44,248 nucleotides of DNA, from the NCBI GenBank assembly GCA_019187195.1, contig JABAQT010000061.1:1447-45694 (forward strand). The letters run 5' to 3'. Source of the stretch: Bryobacteraceae bacterium (GTDB taxonomy: Bacteria > Acidobacteriota > Terriglobia > Bryobacterales > Bryobacteraceae). How positions within the stretch are numbered: position 1 is the first letter of the stretch; each line of letters begins with the position of its first letter. The notes below the pieces were generated by a model, which was given only the letters and a program-made list of their open reading frames with translations, was not told the DNA's origin and made no database searches. Shown here piece after piece: positions 24,076 to 33,500 of this stretch. Both the position numbers and the translations under genes were made by a program.

Positions 24076-25791
24076 TCAACGGCCGAAGTAGCCGCTGATC
24101 TCGAGAACGATGTTCGTGTGGCGGTAGGCATAGAGGCTGATTGCGCCGCCCGTCCCGGCGGGAACAATCACGGAGTTCGTCACTACCTGCCCTTCGAAAG
24201 CGTTGAGAAACGACGCCACCGGGCGCGGTTGGCCCGCCGGATAGGCGGTCAGGTAAGGCATCGGAGAGCCCGCCGGAAGAGCCGTGACGTTGATCGCATA
24301 GGCTTTGGCCGAAGCGGGTATCCCCGGGCAGAACGGAGCGTTCGTCATCGGCAGGGTGCGGGATGTGTTGTCCGCGAACATCGGCCCGCCAAAAACGCCC
24401 GGAAATCCCGGATTCGCCGTATCCATGACACGGCACTGCGGCAGCGGGAAATAGTACAGGCCGGTCAGCCCGTTGTCGGGGGCGAAATAGCCGTTGATGT
24501 CGATCAGGAAGTCGGTCTCGTCATAGGTGTAAACGTCAATGCCGCCATCGGCCGCGGGCACAATAAAGCTGTTGGCGAGAATTCTGCCCGACGGCGAGTT
24601 CAGGCTCGAAACATTCGGCCGCGCCTCTCCCGCCGGCCACGCGGTCAGAAACGCCAGCGGGCCTTTGGGTACGGCGGTGATCGTAACCGAGTACGCGGCC
24701 GCCCCCTGGGGAATCTGGCAATAGGAAGAGGACGGAAAATGAAAACGCCGCGTCTCTCCCGTTCCCATCGAGGGTGGACCGAAAGGACCGAAAGTAGGCC
24801 GCATGGCCGTGCGCGTCTCCACTACCCGGCAGGGGCTGAGCGGATAGTAGACAAAACCGCCAACGCCCGTCTGATCCGTGAAGTATCCGGCGATATCGAG
24901 CACAAGATCGGTATTTCCGGAGGAGTACACGCTCAAACTCCCGTAAGGTCCGGCCTTCACGATGGCCGAGTTCGCCACCACGAGTCCGTCGGGCGAGCGC
25001 ACCGTCCAAACCGGAGGCTGGTCCTCGCCGGTCGGCCAGATCGTGAGGAAATCCGCGCGCCCCCTCGGCACAAGAGTCACATTGAGCACATAGGCTTTCG
25101 CGGATGTTGGAATGCGGCAAACCGTGGATTGGGGCATCGGAACCACGCGCGTTTCCGCCGCGGCGAAAAACGGAGGACCGAACGGGCCGACCCGCCCCTG
25201 ATAGTTGTATTCCGGACGCGTGTCGATGACACGGCAGGGCGTGAGCGGAACGAAGCGCAACCCTGCCTGCCCCCCGGAAGATAGACCTGTCGAGATCACT
25301 CCTCCGCTCGCCTGAACCGCCAGCGGCAGCCCGTCCGCGCTGCTGGCGAGCGAGGAGTTCAACCCGGTGACGATAGCCGGATTGGTTGTGACCGCTGAAA
25401 CCGTGGCATGAATCTTCGCCGCCTCGCCATCGGAGATGGTTGTGCGATTCAGCCCATACAGGATACAAGCCAGGCTGCCGGCGTTCTGATTGCAATAAAT
25501 CGACTTTCCCGCGCTGGTGGCGGCGGAGCCCGCCGAAGCGCTCATCGCGGAGATGTCCGCCGTTGAATACGTCACGGTAAACATCAGCGCCGATGGAGGA
25601 ATTGCTCCGGTGGTGCGCAGGCTGATCTCGAGTTCCACGGTGGAGCCCGGCGTCGCGTGGCCCGACGAGAGGGAGAGAGAGATGCTCTGCGCGAGAGCGC
25701 CGTTGAAACCCGAAACGGCGAGCGAGAGCAGCAGACACCGGTGGAGAGCTTTCCCGTCCCTGAATATGGAACAAAGGGGCCCCATCGGCAT
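24076..25791 (-). CDS. Secreted three-repeat surface protein with N-terminal cohesin-like domain
   Basis: A 571-residue exported protein with a signal peptide ending near GALAQ (about 35). Residues about 36-150 (ATPGSTVELEISLRTTG and later ISDGEAAKIHATVSAV) resemble a cohesin-type beta sandwich. Three repeats of about 125 residues follow at about 177-300, 305-430 and 435-571. Each opens with PLTPCRVIDTR or a variant. Each then has GPFGPP or a variant, CxIPxxAxAY, NVT or VTI, FLTxWPxGE, an LNS/RSP segment, VANSxIV, and ends LxxDIxGYF. The same repeat pattern is known from extracellular actinobacterial proteins. Two cysteines per repeat suggest disulfides. The role is probably adhesion or matrix; this is inference. 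Confidence 0.82.
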   Translation of the reverse strand: MPMGPLCSIFRDGKALHRCLLLSLAVSGFNGALAQSISLSLSSGHATPGSTVELEISLRTTGAIPPSALMFTVTYSTADISAMSASAGSAATSAGKSIYCNQNAGSLACILYGLNRTTISDGEAAKIHATVSAVTTNPAIVTGLNSSLASSADGLPLAVQASGGVISTGLSSGGQAGLRFVPLTPCRVIDTRPEYNYQGRVGPFGPPFFAAAETRVVPMPQSTVCRIPTSAKAYVLNVTLVPRGRADFLTIWPTGEDQPPVWTVRSPDGLVVANSAIVKAGPYGSLSVYSSGNTDLVLDIAGYFTDQTGVGGFVYYPLSPCRVVETRTAMRPTFGPFGPPSMGTGETRRFHFPSSSYCQIPQGAAAYSVTITAVPKGPLAFLTAWPAGEARPNVSSLNSPSGRILANSFIVPAADGGIDVYTYDETDFLIDINGYFAPDNGLTGLYYFPLPQCRVMDTANPGFPGVFGGPMFADNTSRTLPMTNAPFCPGIPASAKAYAINVTALPAGSPMPYLTAYPAGQPRPVASFLNAFEGQVVTNSVIVPAGTGGAISLYAYRHTNIVLEISGYFGR

Positions 25792-25885
25792 CTCACCATT
25801 CTAGTGGACGGCGCGTCCTTGTTCACGGAATTCCTGTAACGCGGGCTACATTCGATATACTGGCCCTCGGAGGGCTATTCGTTCC

Positions 25886-26767
25886 ATGAGAGCTTGGATT
25901 CTCGTCTGTGTGGCGTTTTCGCTGCTCACCGTCTCCTGTGCCAGGAAGGATGCGGCAACCCAGACCGGCCAGCGGGCCACCGTGCTGTTGCGCGACGGCG
26001 CCACGCTGACCGGAACAGTGACGAGTTCCTCCCCATCGGCGATGACCCTCGTCAGCGGCGACAACGTCTCCCACACCCTCGACATGAAAGATGTGAAGTC
26101 GGTCGAATATGGCGAAGCCGCGCCGCCGGCCGGTGAGACCCCGATGCCCGCCGAACCGTCTCCCGTGGCGCATACACCCCCTGCCGCCCCGCCCCGGGCG
26201 CCCCGTTCTGAACCCGCCCCCCGCGCCGTGGCCAGGACATACGAATTGCCGGCCGGAACCGGCATATCCATCCGCACCGGCGAAACCATCGACTCCCGAA
26301 AGACCTCGGAAGGGCAGACCTACGCCGCGGAGGTAACGGCGGACGTTGCGGATGCGAGCGGGACCGTCGTGATTCCGCACGGCTCCGATGCCAGGATTGT
26401 CATCCGCTCGGCTTCGAAAGGCGGTCGCATCACGGGCGCTTCCGACCTCACGCTGGATCTCGAATCGGTCACCGTCAAAGGAAAGACATACCGGGTCGAC
26501 ACGGCCGATATTCAGCAGAAAGGAAAATCCGGATTGGGCGGCAACAAGCGCACCGCCGAGTATGTCGGCGGCGGAGCGGCCATAGGCGCCATCATCGGAG
26601 CCATCGCCGGGCACGGCAAGGGAGCGGCCATCGGAGCCGCATCCGGAGCCGCCGCCGGAGCCGCCGGCCAGTTGATCACGCGCGGGAAAGCGATTCAGGT
26701 CCCGGCCGAATCCGTGCTCACCTTCCGGCTCGATGCGCCGCTACGGGTGAGCGAAGTCCGGCCCTGA
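25886..26767 (+). CDS. Glycine-zipper lipoprotein
   Basis: A 293-residue lipoprotein with lipobox LTVSC (Cys about 18). Residues about 30-75 ([14 protein letters not shown] ... KDVKSVEYG) form a small beta domain seen in acidobacterial envelope proteins. A proline/alanine-rich linker (about 76-115) follows, then a second beta-rich domain (about 118-210) with the segment [14 protein letters not shown]. Near the C-terminus is a glycine zipper (about 225-262; [15 protein letters not shown] and repeats), which usually inserts into or packs against membranes. A GGAGGG ribosome binding site precedes the ATG, and a TATACT (25856-25861) may be the -10 box. Function unknown; outer-membrane location inferred. 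Confidence 0.8.
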   Translation: MRAWILVCVAFSLLTVSCARKDAATQTGQRATVLLRDGATLTGTVTSSSPSAMTLVSGDNVSHTLDMKDVKSVEYGEAAPPAGETPMPAEPSPVAHTPPAAPPRAPRSEPAPRAVARTYELPAGTGISIRTGETIDSRKTSEGQTYAAEVTADVADASGTVVIPHGSDARIVIRSASKGGRITGASDLTLDLESVTVKGKTYRVDTADIQQKGKSGLGGNKRTAEYVGGGAAIGAIIGAIAGHGKGAAIGAASGAAAGAAGQLITRGKAIQVPAESVLTFRLDAPLRVSEVRP

Positions 26768-26825
26768 TCATTCCGCACCCGGAACCCTTCCTAAATTTGC
26801 TAAGCCTTTCAACCGATAGTGGAGT

Positions 26826-27923
26826 ATGCGATGGTGTCTCTTCGCCCTCCTCATGATGCTGCCCCTGATTGCCGCGTCACAATCAGCGCGCGTTGCCAGG
26901 TGGACGATTCTGCCGCTTGCCCATCCTGACGCCAAACTCCTGATCGGCATCGACTGGCGGCGGGTGCAGGATTCTCCCCTTGGCCCCCTTGTCCTGCGCC
27001 AGGTCGGCAAAGGCGGCCATCCGCTGTTGGGGCTCCTCGACTCCATCGAAAACATTGACCGCATCCTGGTCTCCTCACCCGGCGGGCAAACCGGGCGCTC
27101 TCCATTGCTGGTGGTGGGCGAGGGACGGTTTTCCCTGCCGAGGATTCGCGCCATGGCGAAAGCCGACGGCGCCGTATCGCGCCGCTACAACGACGTCGAA
27201 CTGCTGGTGCCCCCCAATGCCACCCCGTTTGACCTGCACTTCGCCCTGTTGGACGGGCAGACGATTCTGTTTGGAGACGGCTCCTCGGTGAAGGCCGCAA
27301 TCGACCGCTGGCAGCGGGCCGACAGTCTCTCGGAGCGGAATCCGCTGTTTTTCCGCGCGGTGACCCTGTCCACAACCCAGGAGATCTGGGCGCTGGTGGA
27401 CCAACCCGCGGAATCGCTATCGAGCCTGGGCATGGCGGAATCGGACCTTGCGGCCCAGGTGGAACATCTCGAACTGGGCGTATCCACCACCGACACCTTG
27501 AACGCCAGTCTTGTCGTTCAGGCGGCCACCGCCGAGGCCGCCGCGGCTTTGGGATCGGGTCTTCCCGCGCTGCTCCAGCTAGCCGCCCTCAACTATTCTC
27601 AGCAACCGGCGCTGACACAGGTGGCCAGGCGTGTGAAGGTGGCAACGGATAAGACCACCGTCAAAATGGCCTTCACCATCGACAACAAACTGCTGGACCA
27701 GAGCCTGAACGAACTGCGCGCCGCGGCGGCTCCTCCCCTGGTCACCGAAACGGCCCCGATGAATGCTCCCCGGCAGGCCCGGATGGCGGCCGTGCCCGGC
27801 ACTCCCGCCGCCCTCGATGTGCCGGATCCATCGAGCCAGTCCGTGCGAAAAGTGGTGCGGATCGTCGGCATGGAGGATGGAGTGAAGGAGATCCCCTACG
27901 AGGCTCGGAAGCCCGGCCAGTGA
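26826..27923 (+). CDS. Exported hypothetical protein
   Basis: A 365-residue protein with a signal peptide (about 1-18). The mature part has an alternating alpha/beta pattern with segments such as LLIGIDWRRVQDSPLGPLV, LLVVGEGRFSLPRIRAMA and ILFGDGSSVKAAIDRW. This recalls a family of acidobacterial proteins of unknown role that compare a stored value with a summed one; I cannot name a domain. The C-terminus is Pro/Ala-rich. It lies 58 bases after the glycine-zipper lipoprotein on the same strand and may share its transcript. Four bases separate its stop from that of the convergent membrane protein gene. Confidence 0.72.
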   Translation: MRWCLFALLMMLPLIAASQSARVARWTILPLAHPDAKLLIGIDWRRVQDSPLGPLVLRQVGKGGHPLLGLLDSIENIDRILVSSPGGQTGRSPLLVVGEGRFSLPRIRAMAKADGAVSRRYNDVELLVPPNATPFDLHFALLDGQTILFGDGSSVKAAIDRWQRADSLSERNPLFFRAVTLSTTQEIWALVDQPAESLSSLGMAESDLAAQVEHLELGVSTTDTLNASLVVQAATAEAAAALGSGLPALLQLAALNYSQQPALTQVARRVKVATDKTTVKMAFTIDNKLLDQSLNELRAAAAPPLVTETAPMNAPRQARMAAVPGTPAALDVPDPSSQSVRKVVRIVGMEDGVKEIPYEARKPGQ

Positions 27924-27927
27924 CGGT

Positions 27928-29643
27928 CTATTTGAAGCCGGGTATCCTTGGGAGAATCATCGGATAAGGTTCCAGCCGCGGAGGACGCGCGTCTGGCTCG
28001 AAAATCCAGAACTTGCGCCCGTGGTAGTACTTCACTACCTCCTGATTCGCGAAAGGACCCATGTCACGAGCCCATATAATGGGCGACGCGTCTATATCGG
28101 CGCCGTTATAAACAATCTCGTGGTGGAAATCATGGTTGTAGGTGTACCGCACGAACACCACGTGCGACCCTCCCATTTTCTCGAGTACATCCAGCACCTG
28201 GGTGCGGGGAGTCTTCACCTGCCGTTCGCTATCGAAATGATACGCATCCACTCCGATCTGCCAACTGAAGCTCAGAATCGACAGCGTTACCAAAAACCGC
28301 GAAAGCGCCAATCCCACCGGACGGCCCCTTAGCCGCAACTTGCGTAGTTCCGCGAGGCAGGCCAACAGCACCAGAAGAATGGCTCCGGCAATCGGTCCCA
28401 GATAGTGCGGATAGAAAAACGAGTAGCATCCCACCGCGATCAGCACGAAAAGAACCGCCAGCAGCGGAATGCGGTAAGCGCGCTTCCGCGCGACGAACGG
28501 CAGCATGAGAAGCGGCACGGACCAGACGGGTCCGAAAAAGAACAGCCAGAACTCCCGCAGTTTCAGTCTCGTGGCGTCCCACAGCGTGCGCAGGCTGTCG
28601 CCCTGCAGCCGCATCGAAAGCTGCCAGCGGTAGTTTTGCGCGATCTCATGGTGGCGGAAGGGCACTGGCGGAACGGGCGGCTGCCAGTAAAATGTCTGCG
28701 GCGTGCCGTAAAGCTTCCGGTTGTGCTGATAGGGAAGTTCCAGCGGATTCCCCGTGGTGCGCCAGTTATGATAGCAAAGGAATGCCCCCGTCGCCGTCGA
28801 GGCGAGCAACAACGGCGCAACCACCTCCCGGAACTTGAACGCCGCCCCGTACTCCGCCTTCCAAAGCCACCCTGCCAACACCGCTGCCGCCACGCAACAC
28901 AATACGAATCCTTCATACGGGCGCGAATTGGCAAGGATAAAGACGCCCAGTCCCAGCACGAAGGCGGTGTTGTGGGCGGGCTTCTTCAACAGCCGTGCCA
29001 GAGCCCCCAGAACCAGGGCCCCGCCGATGGCGGGAACCGCGCCTCCCCAGTAGCTGTGCATCCACGCGCTCAAGGTCGAGATGCGGAGGAACACCACCGA
29101 CACTCCAAAGAGAGCCCATACGGGAGTCAGCCACGAACACAGCATCCAGTACACCGCGGCGCTCATGAACCCGCAGGAAAGCCAGACTCCCGTATAGGCC
29201 GGAAGCCCGGCGAACTGCGGAAGCGCCAGGGCGAACCCCTGGCCGACCGGATACTTCGACGCGTAAGTAGGCTGAAAGAAGACGTGTATGGTTTCAAAAT
29301 GCACCCACAGGGGGTGCGTGGGATTGGCGAGGCGCCAGTGCCTCAACGTATCGCCGATAAGCAGATAGCTGAACTCGTCGTGGATTGCCGGCTGAGGCGG
29401 CGGATAGATCGGCAACTGTATGAGACGCAGCAGTATGGGCAGCAGAAAAGCGAACAACAGCGGCCACGGCCACTTGAGCGACGCGGAAAACGACTTGCCC
29501 CAACCCTCGAGCCGCCGGAACCAACCCTCGCCGAGCCGTGGAAAAAACCAGGCCAGGATGAGAGCCAGGCCAACCGCGACCGCCTCGAGAAAGACGTTGG
29601 CCGCCGAGCTCTGCAGAACTTCGCGAATCCACTGTAGCAGCAT
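27928..29643 (-). CDS. GT-C-like polytopic membrane protein (putative lipid-linked sugar glycosyltransferase)
   Basis: A 571-residue protein from the ATG at 29643. A TTG at 29664 would overlap the preceding gene by 17 nt and is less likely. About 11-12 hydrophobic helices are followed by a C-terminal soluble part (about 480-571). The first large loop has the acidic motif AIHDEFSYLLIGDTLRHWRLANP, the position where GT-C enzymes (ArnT/PMT-like) keep their catalytic acid. The loop ASKYPVGQGFALALPQ and the motif SRPYEG also recur in this group. Such enzymes move sugars from polyprenyl phosphates to envelope acceptors. It is directly downstream of a polyprenyl diphosphate synthase gene, whose product could supply the lipid carrier. 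The acceptor is unknown. Confidence 0.72.
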   Translation of the reverse strand: MLLQWIREVLQSSAANVFLEAVAVGLALILAWFFPRLGEGWFRRLEGWGKSFSASLKWPWPLLFAFLLPILLRLIQLPIYPPPQPAIHDEFSYLLIGDTLRHWRLANPTHPLWVHFETIHVFFQPTYASKYPVGQGFALALPQFAGLPAYTGVWLSCGFMSAAVYWMLCSWLTPVWALFGVSVVFLRISTLSAWMHSYWGGAVPAIGGALVLGALARLLKKPAHNTAFVLGLGVFILANSRPYEGFVLCCVAAAVLAGWLWKAEYGAAFKFREVVAPLLLASTATGAFLCYHNWRTTGNPLELPYQHNRKLYGTPQTFYWQPPVPPVPFRHHEIAQNYRWQLSMRLQGDSLRTLWDATRLKLREFWLFFFGPVWSVPLLMLPFVARKRAYRIPLLAVLFVLIAVGCYSFFYPHYLGPIAGAILLVLLACLAELRKLRLRGRPVGLALSRFLVTLSILSFSWQIGVDAYHFDSERQVKTPRTQVLDVLEKMGGSHVVFVRYTYNHDFHHEIVYNGADIDASPIIWARDMGPFANQEVVKYYHGRKFWIFEPDARPPRLEPYPMILPRIPGFK

Positions 29644-29647
29644 GCCG

Positions 29648-30652
29648 TCAGCGATCGCGATCAATCACCAGGCCGGTGACGGCTGTGAGCGCCCGCTGAT
29701 AAGGGGAATCCGGGAACTCGGCGATAATGGCTTTCGCCTTCTCCGTGAAGTGAACCGCGCGCTCCCGCACCCGCTCCACGCCCCGGTGGCGCTCGATCAT
29801 TCGCAGAATTCGCGAAAAGGGAACGTTGTCATAGCTCCGGTCGGCCAGAACCTGCTCCACCATGCCGCGCTCCTCCGCGCTTGCCGAGGAGAGGGCGTAG
29901 ATCAGCGGAAGTGTGACCTTTCCTTCCCTAAGATCATTGCCCACGGGCTTGCCGAGAATCGTCTCCCGGGCCGTGAAATCGAGAACGTCATCCACCAGTT
30001 GAAAGGCAATCCCCAGATTCCACGCGAACTCGCCGAGGCGCGCTTCCGTCGCCTCGCCGGCGCCGGCTACGTGCGACCCCAGCTTGGCGCAGACCGAGAT
30101 GAGACAGGCGGTCTTGCGGTCGATCAACTGCATGTAATCGGCCTCGGAGATGTTGATCTTGCCGATCCGCTCCAACTGCAGCAGTTCCCCCTCCACCATC
30201 ATCTGCGTGAGATTGATGAGCAGGTCGAGAATGTGGAAGTTCCGCTCCCGCAGCGCAATCTGAAAGGCCTGCATGTACAGCCAGTCTCCGGCCAGCACCG
30301 AGATGTGGTTCCCCCAGATGGCGTTCGAGGAAGGCCGTCCTCTGCGCGTCTTCGCCGTGTCTATAACGTCATCATGGATCAGCGTGGCGGCGTGAATCAT
30401 TTCCACTATGGCCGCCATGCGGATCGTTTCCGGCGTCACTTCGCCCACCAGCCGCCCGGAAAGCAGCAGGAGAATCGGACGCAGGCGTTTCCCGCCGGAA
30501 TCCTGAAGATAGCGCGCGATGTGGGTGACCGCTTCCACACTCGCCACGGATTCCGAACTCAGCTCCCGTTCGACCAGTTTCAGGTCGTCCTTCACCAGAT
30601 CGAAGATTTCCTTGGCGGTGAGAGATTGACCCAGCCTGCTGCTAAAACCCAT
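29648..30652 (-). CDS. Trans-polyprenyl diphosphate synthase (long-chain)
   Basis: A 334-residue enzyme of the IspA/IspB family. It has GGKRLRP (IPP binding), the first aspartate-rich motif IHDDVIDTAKTRRGRPSSN (DDxxD), the lysine loop ending DRKTA, and the second motif QLVDDVLDFT. It condenses isopentenyl diphosphate units onto an allylic starter to give the side chain of quinones or the precursor of lipid carriers. The chain length, probably 7-10 units, cannot be fixed from the sequence. Residues before the first DDxxD are small or medium, in keeping with long products. It is followed after 4 bases by the GT-C-like gene. Confidence 0.92.
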   Translation of the reverse strand: MGFSSRLGQSLTAKEIFDLVKDDLKLVERELSSESVASVEAVTHIARYLQDSGGKRLRPILLLLSGRLVGEVTPETIRMAAIVEMIHAATLIHDDVIDTAKTRRGRPSSNAIWGNHISVLAGDWLYMQAFQIALRERNFHILDLLINLTQMMVEGELLQLERIGKINISEADYMQLIDRKTACLISVCAKLGSHVAGAGEATEARLGEFAWNLGIAFQLVDDVLDFTARETILGKPVGNDLREGKVTLPLIYALSSASAEERGMVEQVLADRSYDNVPFSRILRMIERHRGVERVRERAVHFTEKAKAIIAEFPDSPYQRALTAVTGLVIDRDR

Positions 30653-30747
30653 GCGAAGTAATCCAGTTTAGCCTACTCGCGAGAAGCCGCGCGTGGCTTT
30701 GTGACGGCAAGTTGTTTACAGCGCGTCCATTGCCCGTTCCGTCACGC

Positions 30748-31986
30748 TCACTGCCTGGACGGCCATACAACGCCCTGATCCTTCTTCATTACCGGCCCCA
30801 CTCCCTTGTAGACGAACTTCTGCACGCGCTGCCCGTGATAGGTTTCGGTGGTGAAGATGTTTCCCTTCGAGTCCGTGGCAATGCTGTGCACCGCATAGAA
30901 CTGGCCGGGTTGCCTCCCCCCGTCCCCGAAGGAAGTGAGTTCCGTTAACGTCTGCCGGTCGAGCACATGGACCTTCATGTTCGAACCATCGGCGACGTAC
31001 AGGTACTTCTGTTGGGGATCTTTCGACAGCGCGATGTCGAATACCGAGCCGTCCCCCAGCGTGTCTTTCTCGATAAACGCTTCCTTGACGAACCTCCCAT
31101 TCGTCTGGAACACCTGGATGCGGTCATTCGTCCTGTCGCAAACATACAGCAGTCCATCCTTGGCAAGATCCACGCAATGCACCGGCGTGCGGAACTGCCG
31201 CGCCGGGGGATCGTTCGGATTGTAGGGCGGCAGTTGCGTGTCGTCGGGCTTGTTCCCGTAAGCCCCCCAGTGCCGCTTATACTTTCCGGTGTCCGCGTCA
31301 AAGACAATCACCCGCCGGTTGCCGTACCCATCGGCAACATACAGTTCGTTCGTCTTCGGATCCACTAGCGTCTTCGCCGGCAGACGCAGGTTCTCGATAT
31401 CATTGCTGCCTTTGCCCATGTTCGGTTTGCCGATCTGCATCAGGAATTTTCCGGATTGCGTGAACTTCAGCACCATGCTGTCGTGAACCGTGCCCGCGCC
31501 GCCCATCCTGCTCTCGTCCTGCGCCGCCGGAGCCGGCCGCGCGCCGCGCCCGTTGCCGCCAATCCACACGTTGCCCTTGAAGTCGACATCGATTCCATGG
31601 TTCGACGCCGGCCACTCATAGCCCTGGCCCGGACCGCCCCAGCTTCCAATAAGATCCCCATCCTGATTGAACTCGAGTATCGGCGGTGCGGCCGCGCAGC
31701 AGTCGGCCGCTCGCGGCTTCATCGTCAGGTACTGTTCCATGCGGTCGAGCGAGCCCGTGCGGTGAATGATCCAGATGTTGTCGCTCGCATCCGCGGCCAC
31801 CCCAATCACGGACCCGATCACCCAATGATTCGGCAGCGGCTTGGGCCACATGGGGTCCACCTCGAACCGCGGAGCCTGCGCGCCCGCCGCCTCCACCACC
31901 GCTCTCTTCTCGAGCAGGTGGGAACCCACGCCAAGCGCTACGATGATTGCAACCAGGAAAGCACCGATATAGTATGTCCGTTTCAT
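30748..31986 (-). CDS. Exported NHL-type six-bladed beta-propeller protein
   Basis: A 412-residue protein. A signal anchor or signal peptide covers about residues 1-25 (YYIGAFLVAIIVALGVG). The ATG at 31986 is preceded by a purine-rich GGAAGGGG ribosome binding site. The rest is made of NHL-like blades, for example GVAADASDNIWIIHRTG, GIDVDFKGNVWIGG, ELYVADGYGNRRVIVFDADTG, LLYVCDRTNDRIQVF, YLYVADGSNMKVHVL and IATDSKGNIFTTETYHGQRVQKF. NHL propellers bind ligands or act as lyases and sugar-binding scaffolds; here the location is periplasmic. Two adjacent cysteines (CCAAAP) occur near residue 95. The start overlaps the divergent HupE-like gene start by 2 bases. Confidence 0.86.
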   Translation of the reverse strand: MKRTYYIGAFLVAIIVALGVGSHLLEKRAVVEAAGAQAPRFEVDPMWPKPLPNHWVIGSVIGVAADASDNIWIIHRTGSLDRMEQYLTMKPRAADCCAAAPPILEFNQDGDLIGSWGGPGQGYEWPASNHGIDVDFKGNVWIGGNGRGARPAPAAQDESRMGGAGTVHDSMVLKFTQSGKFLMQIGKPNMGKGSNDIENLRLPAKTLVDPKTNELYVADGYGNRRVIVFDADTGKYKRHWGAYGNKPDDTQLPPYNPNDPPARQFRTPVHCVDLAKDGLLYVCDRTNDRIQVFQTNGRFVKEAFIEKDTLGDGSVFDIALSKDPQQKYLYVADGSNMKVHVLDRQTLTELTSFGDGGRQPGQFYAVHSIATDSKGNIFTTETYHGQRVQKFVYKGVGPVMKKDQGVVWPSRQ

Positions 31987-33352
31987 GCCTTTCCCCTTCC
32001 AGTTCGGCGTAGGCCATCATACACGATTCCCCCGCTCGAGGCTCACCGCGCCCGCGATATGTTTGCTTCTCTGCGCCGCTGCCGCCGGCCACGATATACC
32101 GCGCGATGTCACCGTCCAGTTGTTCCTCAAACCGTCCAACGGGCGCATGCAAATCCTGGTCCGCGTGCCGCTGAAGGCGATCCGCGACCTCGAGTTTCCC
32201 GAGCGCGAAAATGGCTACCTCGATGTCGAGAGGCTGGCGCCGCATCTGTCCTCCGCCGCCACGCTGTGGCTGGCTCAGTTCCTCGATATCCGCGAGGAAG
32301 GGCGCAAACTCGCCACACCCACCGTGACCGCAACACAACTGTCTCTCGAATCAGACAGGTCCTTCTCATCGTTCGAACAGGCCGCCGCGCGTCTTTCCGC
32401 TCCTCGATTGCCGAACGGCGCGAACGTCGTCTGGAATCAGTTGTTGCTCGACGTGCGGATGGAGTCGCCGGTTGAATCCGATGCCGCTCATTTCGCCATA
32501 CGCCCCGGATTGCGGCATCTGGCCGCCCGTGTCCTTACCGTGGTGCGCTTTCTTCCTCCCGGCGGAACCGTGCGGGCGTATGAATTCAGCGGCGATCCTG
32601 GCCTCGTGCCGCTTGATCCCCGCTGGCATCAGGCGGCGGCGCGCTTCGTGGAGCTGGGCTTCTTCCACATTCTTGACGGGACTGACCATCTCCTCTTCCT
32701 GCTCTGCCTGGTCATCCCGTTTCGCCGCTTTCGCCCTCTGGTGTGGGTGGTCACGGCATTCACACTCGCCCACTCCATCACCCTCATCGGCTCGGCTTAC
32801 AATCTCGCCCCCGACGCGCTCTGGTTTCCCCCGCTGGTGGAAACGCTCATCGCCGCCTCGATTGTTTACATGGCCCTCGAGAATATCGCCGGCGGAATCA
32901 CCACACGGCGGCGCTGGGTGATGGCTTTTGGCTTTGGCCTTGTGCATGGATTCGGCTTCTCTTTCGCCCTCAAGGAATCACTGCAGTTCGCCGGCAGCCA
33001 CCTGCTCGCCTCGCTCGTTTCCTTCAACATCGGCGTCGAGATCGGACAGTTGCTCGTGCTGGCGCTCGCCATACCGCTCCTCGAACTCCTGTTTCGTTTC
33101 GTGGTTGCCGAACGGATGGGCAGCGTCATCCTCTCCGCCCTGGTCGCTCACACCGCCTGGCACTGGATGATCGAACGCGGCGAACGCCTGCGCCAGTTCT
33201 CCTTCGACTGGCCGCCTGCCGGCCCCGCTTTCCTCGCCTCCTCCATGCGCTGGGCGATGTGGCTCCTGATCGCGGCCGGAGCCTGGTGGCTGGCCATCCG
33301 CCTGCTTCACCACCGCGGAAGAGGCGGAAGCGATGCCGTCGGGATGGGATGA
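31985..33352 (+). CDS. HupE/UreJ-type membrane protein
   Basis: A 455-residue protein. The first 35 residues look like a signal peptide (LTAPAICLLLCAAAAG). A periplasmic-type domain (about 36-200) is followed by the HupE/UreJ_2 membrane domain (about 220-450) with six or seven helices and the motif FFHILDGTDHLLFLLCLVIPF, plus LAHSITLIGSAYNL and MAFGFGLVHGFGFSFAL. HupE/UreJ proteins are linked to nickel handling for hydrogenase or urease, but this subgroup with a large N-terminal domain occurs in genomes without those enzymes and is uncharacterised. The start is uncertain: the only ATG overlaps the divergent NHL gene start, so its promoter would lie inside that gene. hypF is 0.7 kb downstream. 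Confidence 0.8.
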   Translation: MPFPFQFGVGHHTRFPRSRLTAPAICLLLCAAAAGHDIPRDVTVQLFLKPSNGRMQILVRVPLKAIRDLEFPERENGYLDVERLAPHLSSAATLWLAQFLDIREEGRKLATPTVTATQLSLESDRSFSSFEQAAARLSAPRLPNGANVVWNQLLLDVRMESPVESDAAHFAIRPGLRHLAARVLTVVRFLPPGGTVRAYEFSGDPGLVPLDPRWHQAAARFVELGFFHILDGTDHLLFLLCLVIPFRRFRPLVWVVTAFTLAHSITLIGSAYNLAPDALWFPPLVETLIAASIVYMALENIAGGITTRRRWVMAFGFGLVHGFGFSFALKESLQFAGSHLLASLVSFNIGVEIGQLLVLALAIPLLELLFRFVVAERMGSVILSALVAHTAWHWMIERGERLRQFSFDWPPAGPAFLASSMRWAMWLLIAAGAWWLAIRLLHHRGRGGSDAVGMG

Positions 33353-33438
33353 GCCATCCGTCCCTTCCGCGGGGGGCCGTATATACACCTTAGGCGCGAT
33401 TCTATCCTTCGAAGCCCCACTTTAAACTGGAATCAAAG

Positions 33439-33467
33439 TTGATAAACATGGCTCGCTTCCCTCAAAT
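33439..33467 (+). promoter_or_regulatory. Putative promoter of the small helical protein gene
   Basis: TTGATA (33439-33444) and TCAAAT (33462-33467) are spaced by 17 bp. The predicted start, about 33474, gives a leader of about 27 nt with an AAAGGAG ribosome binding site (33490-33496) just before the start codon. The boxes are moderate matches to the consensus. Confidence 0.4.
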
Positions 33468-33500
33468 CGGGATTCAGGGGAGGCAGATGAAAGGAGTTGT

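Noticed and set aside
28405..29637. Long plus-strand frame opposite the GT-C-like gene
   Set aside because: Arg/Gln-rich, no motif, and the minus-strand protein has clear membrane helices and family motifs.
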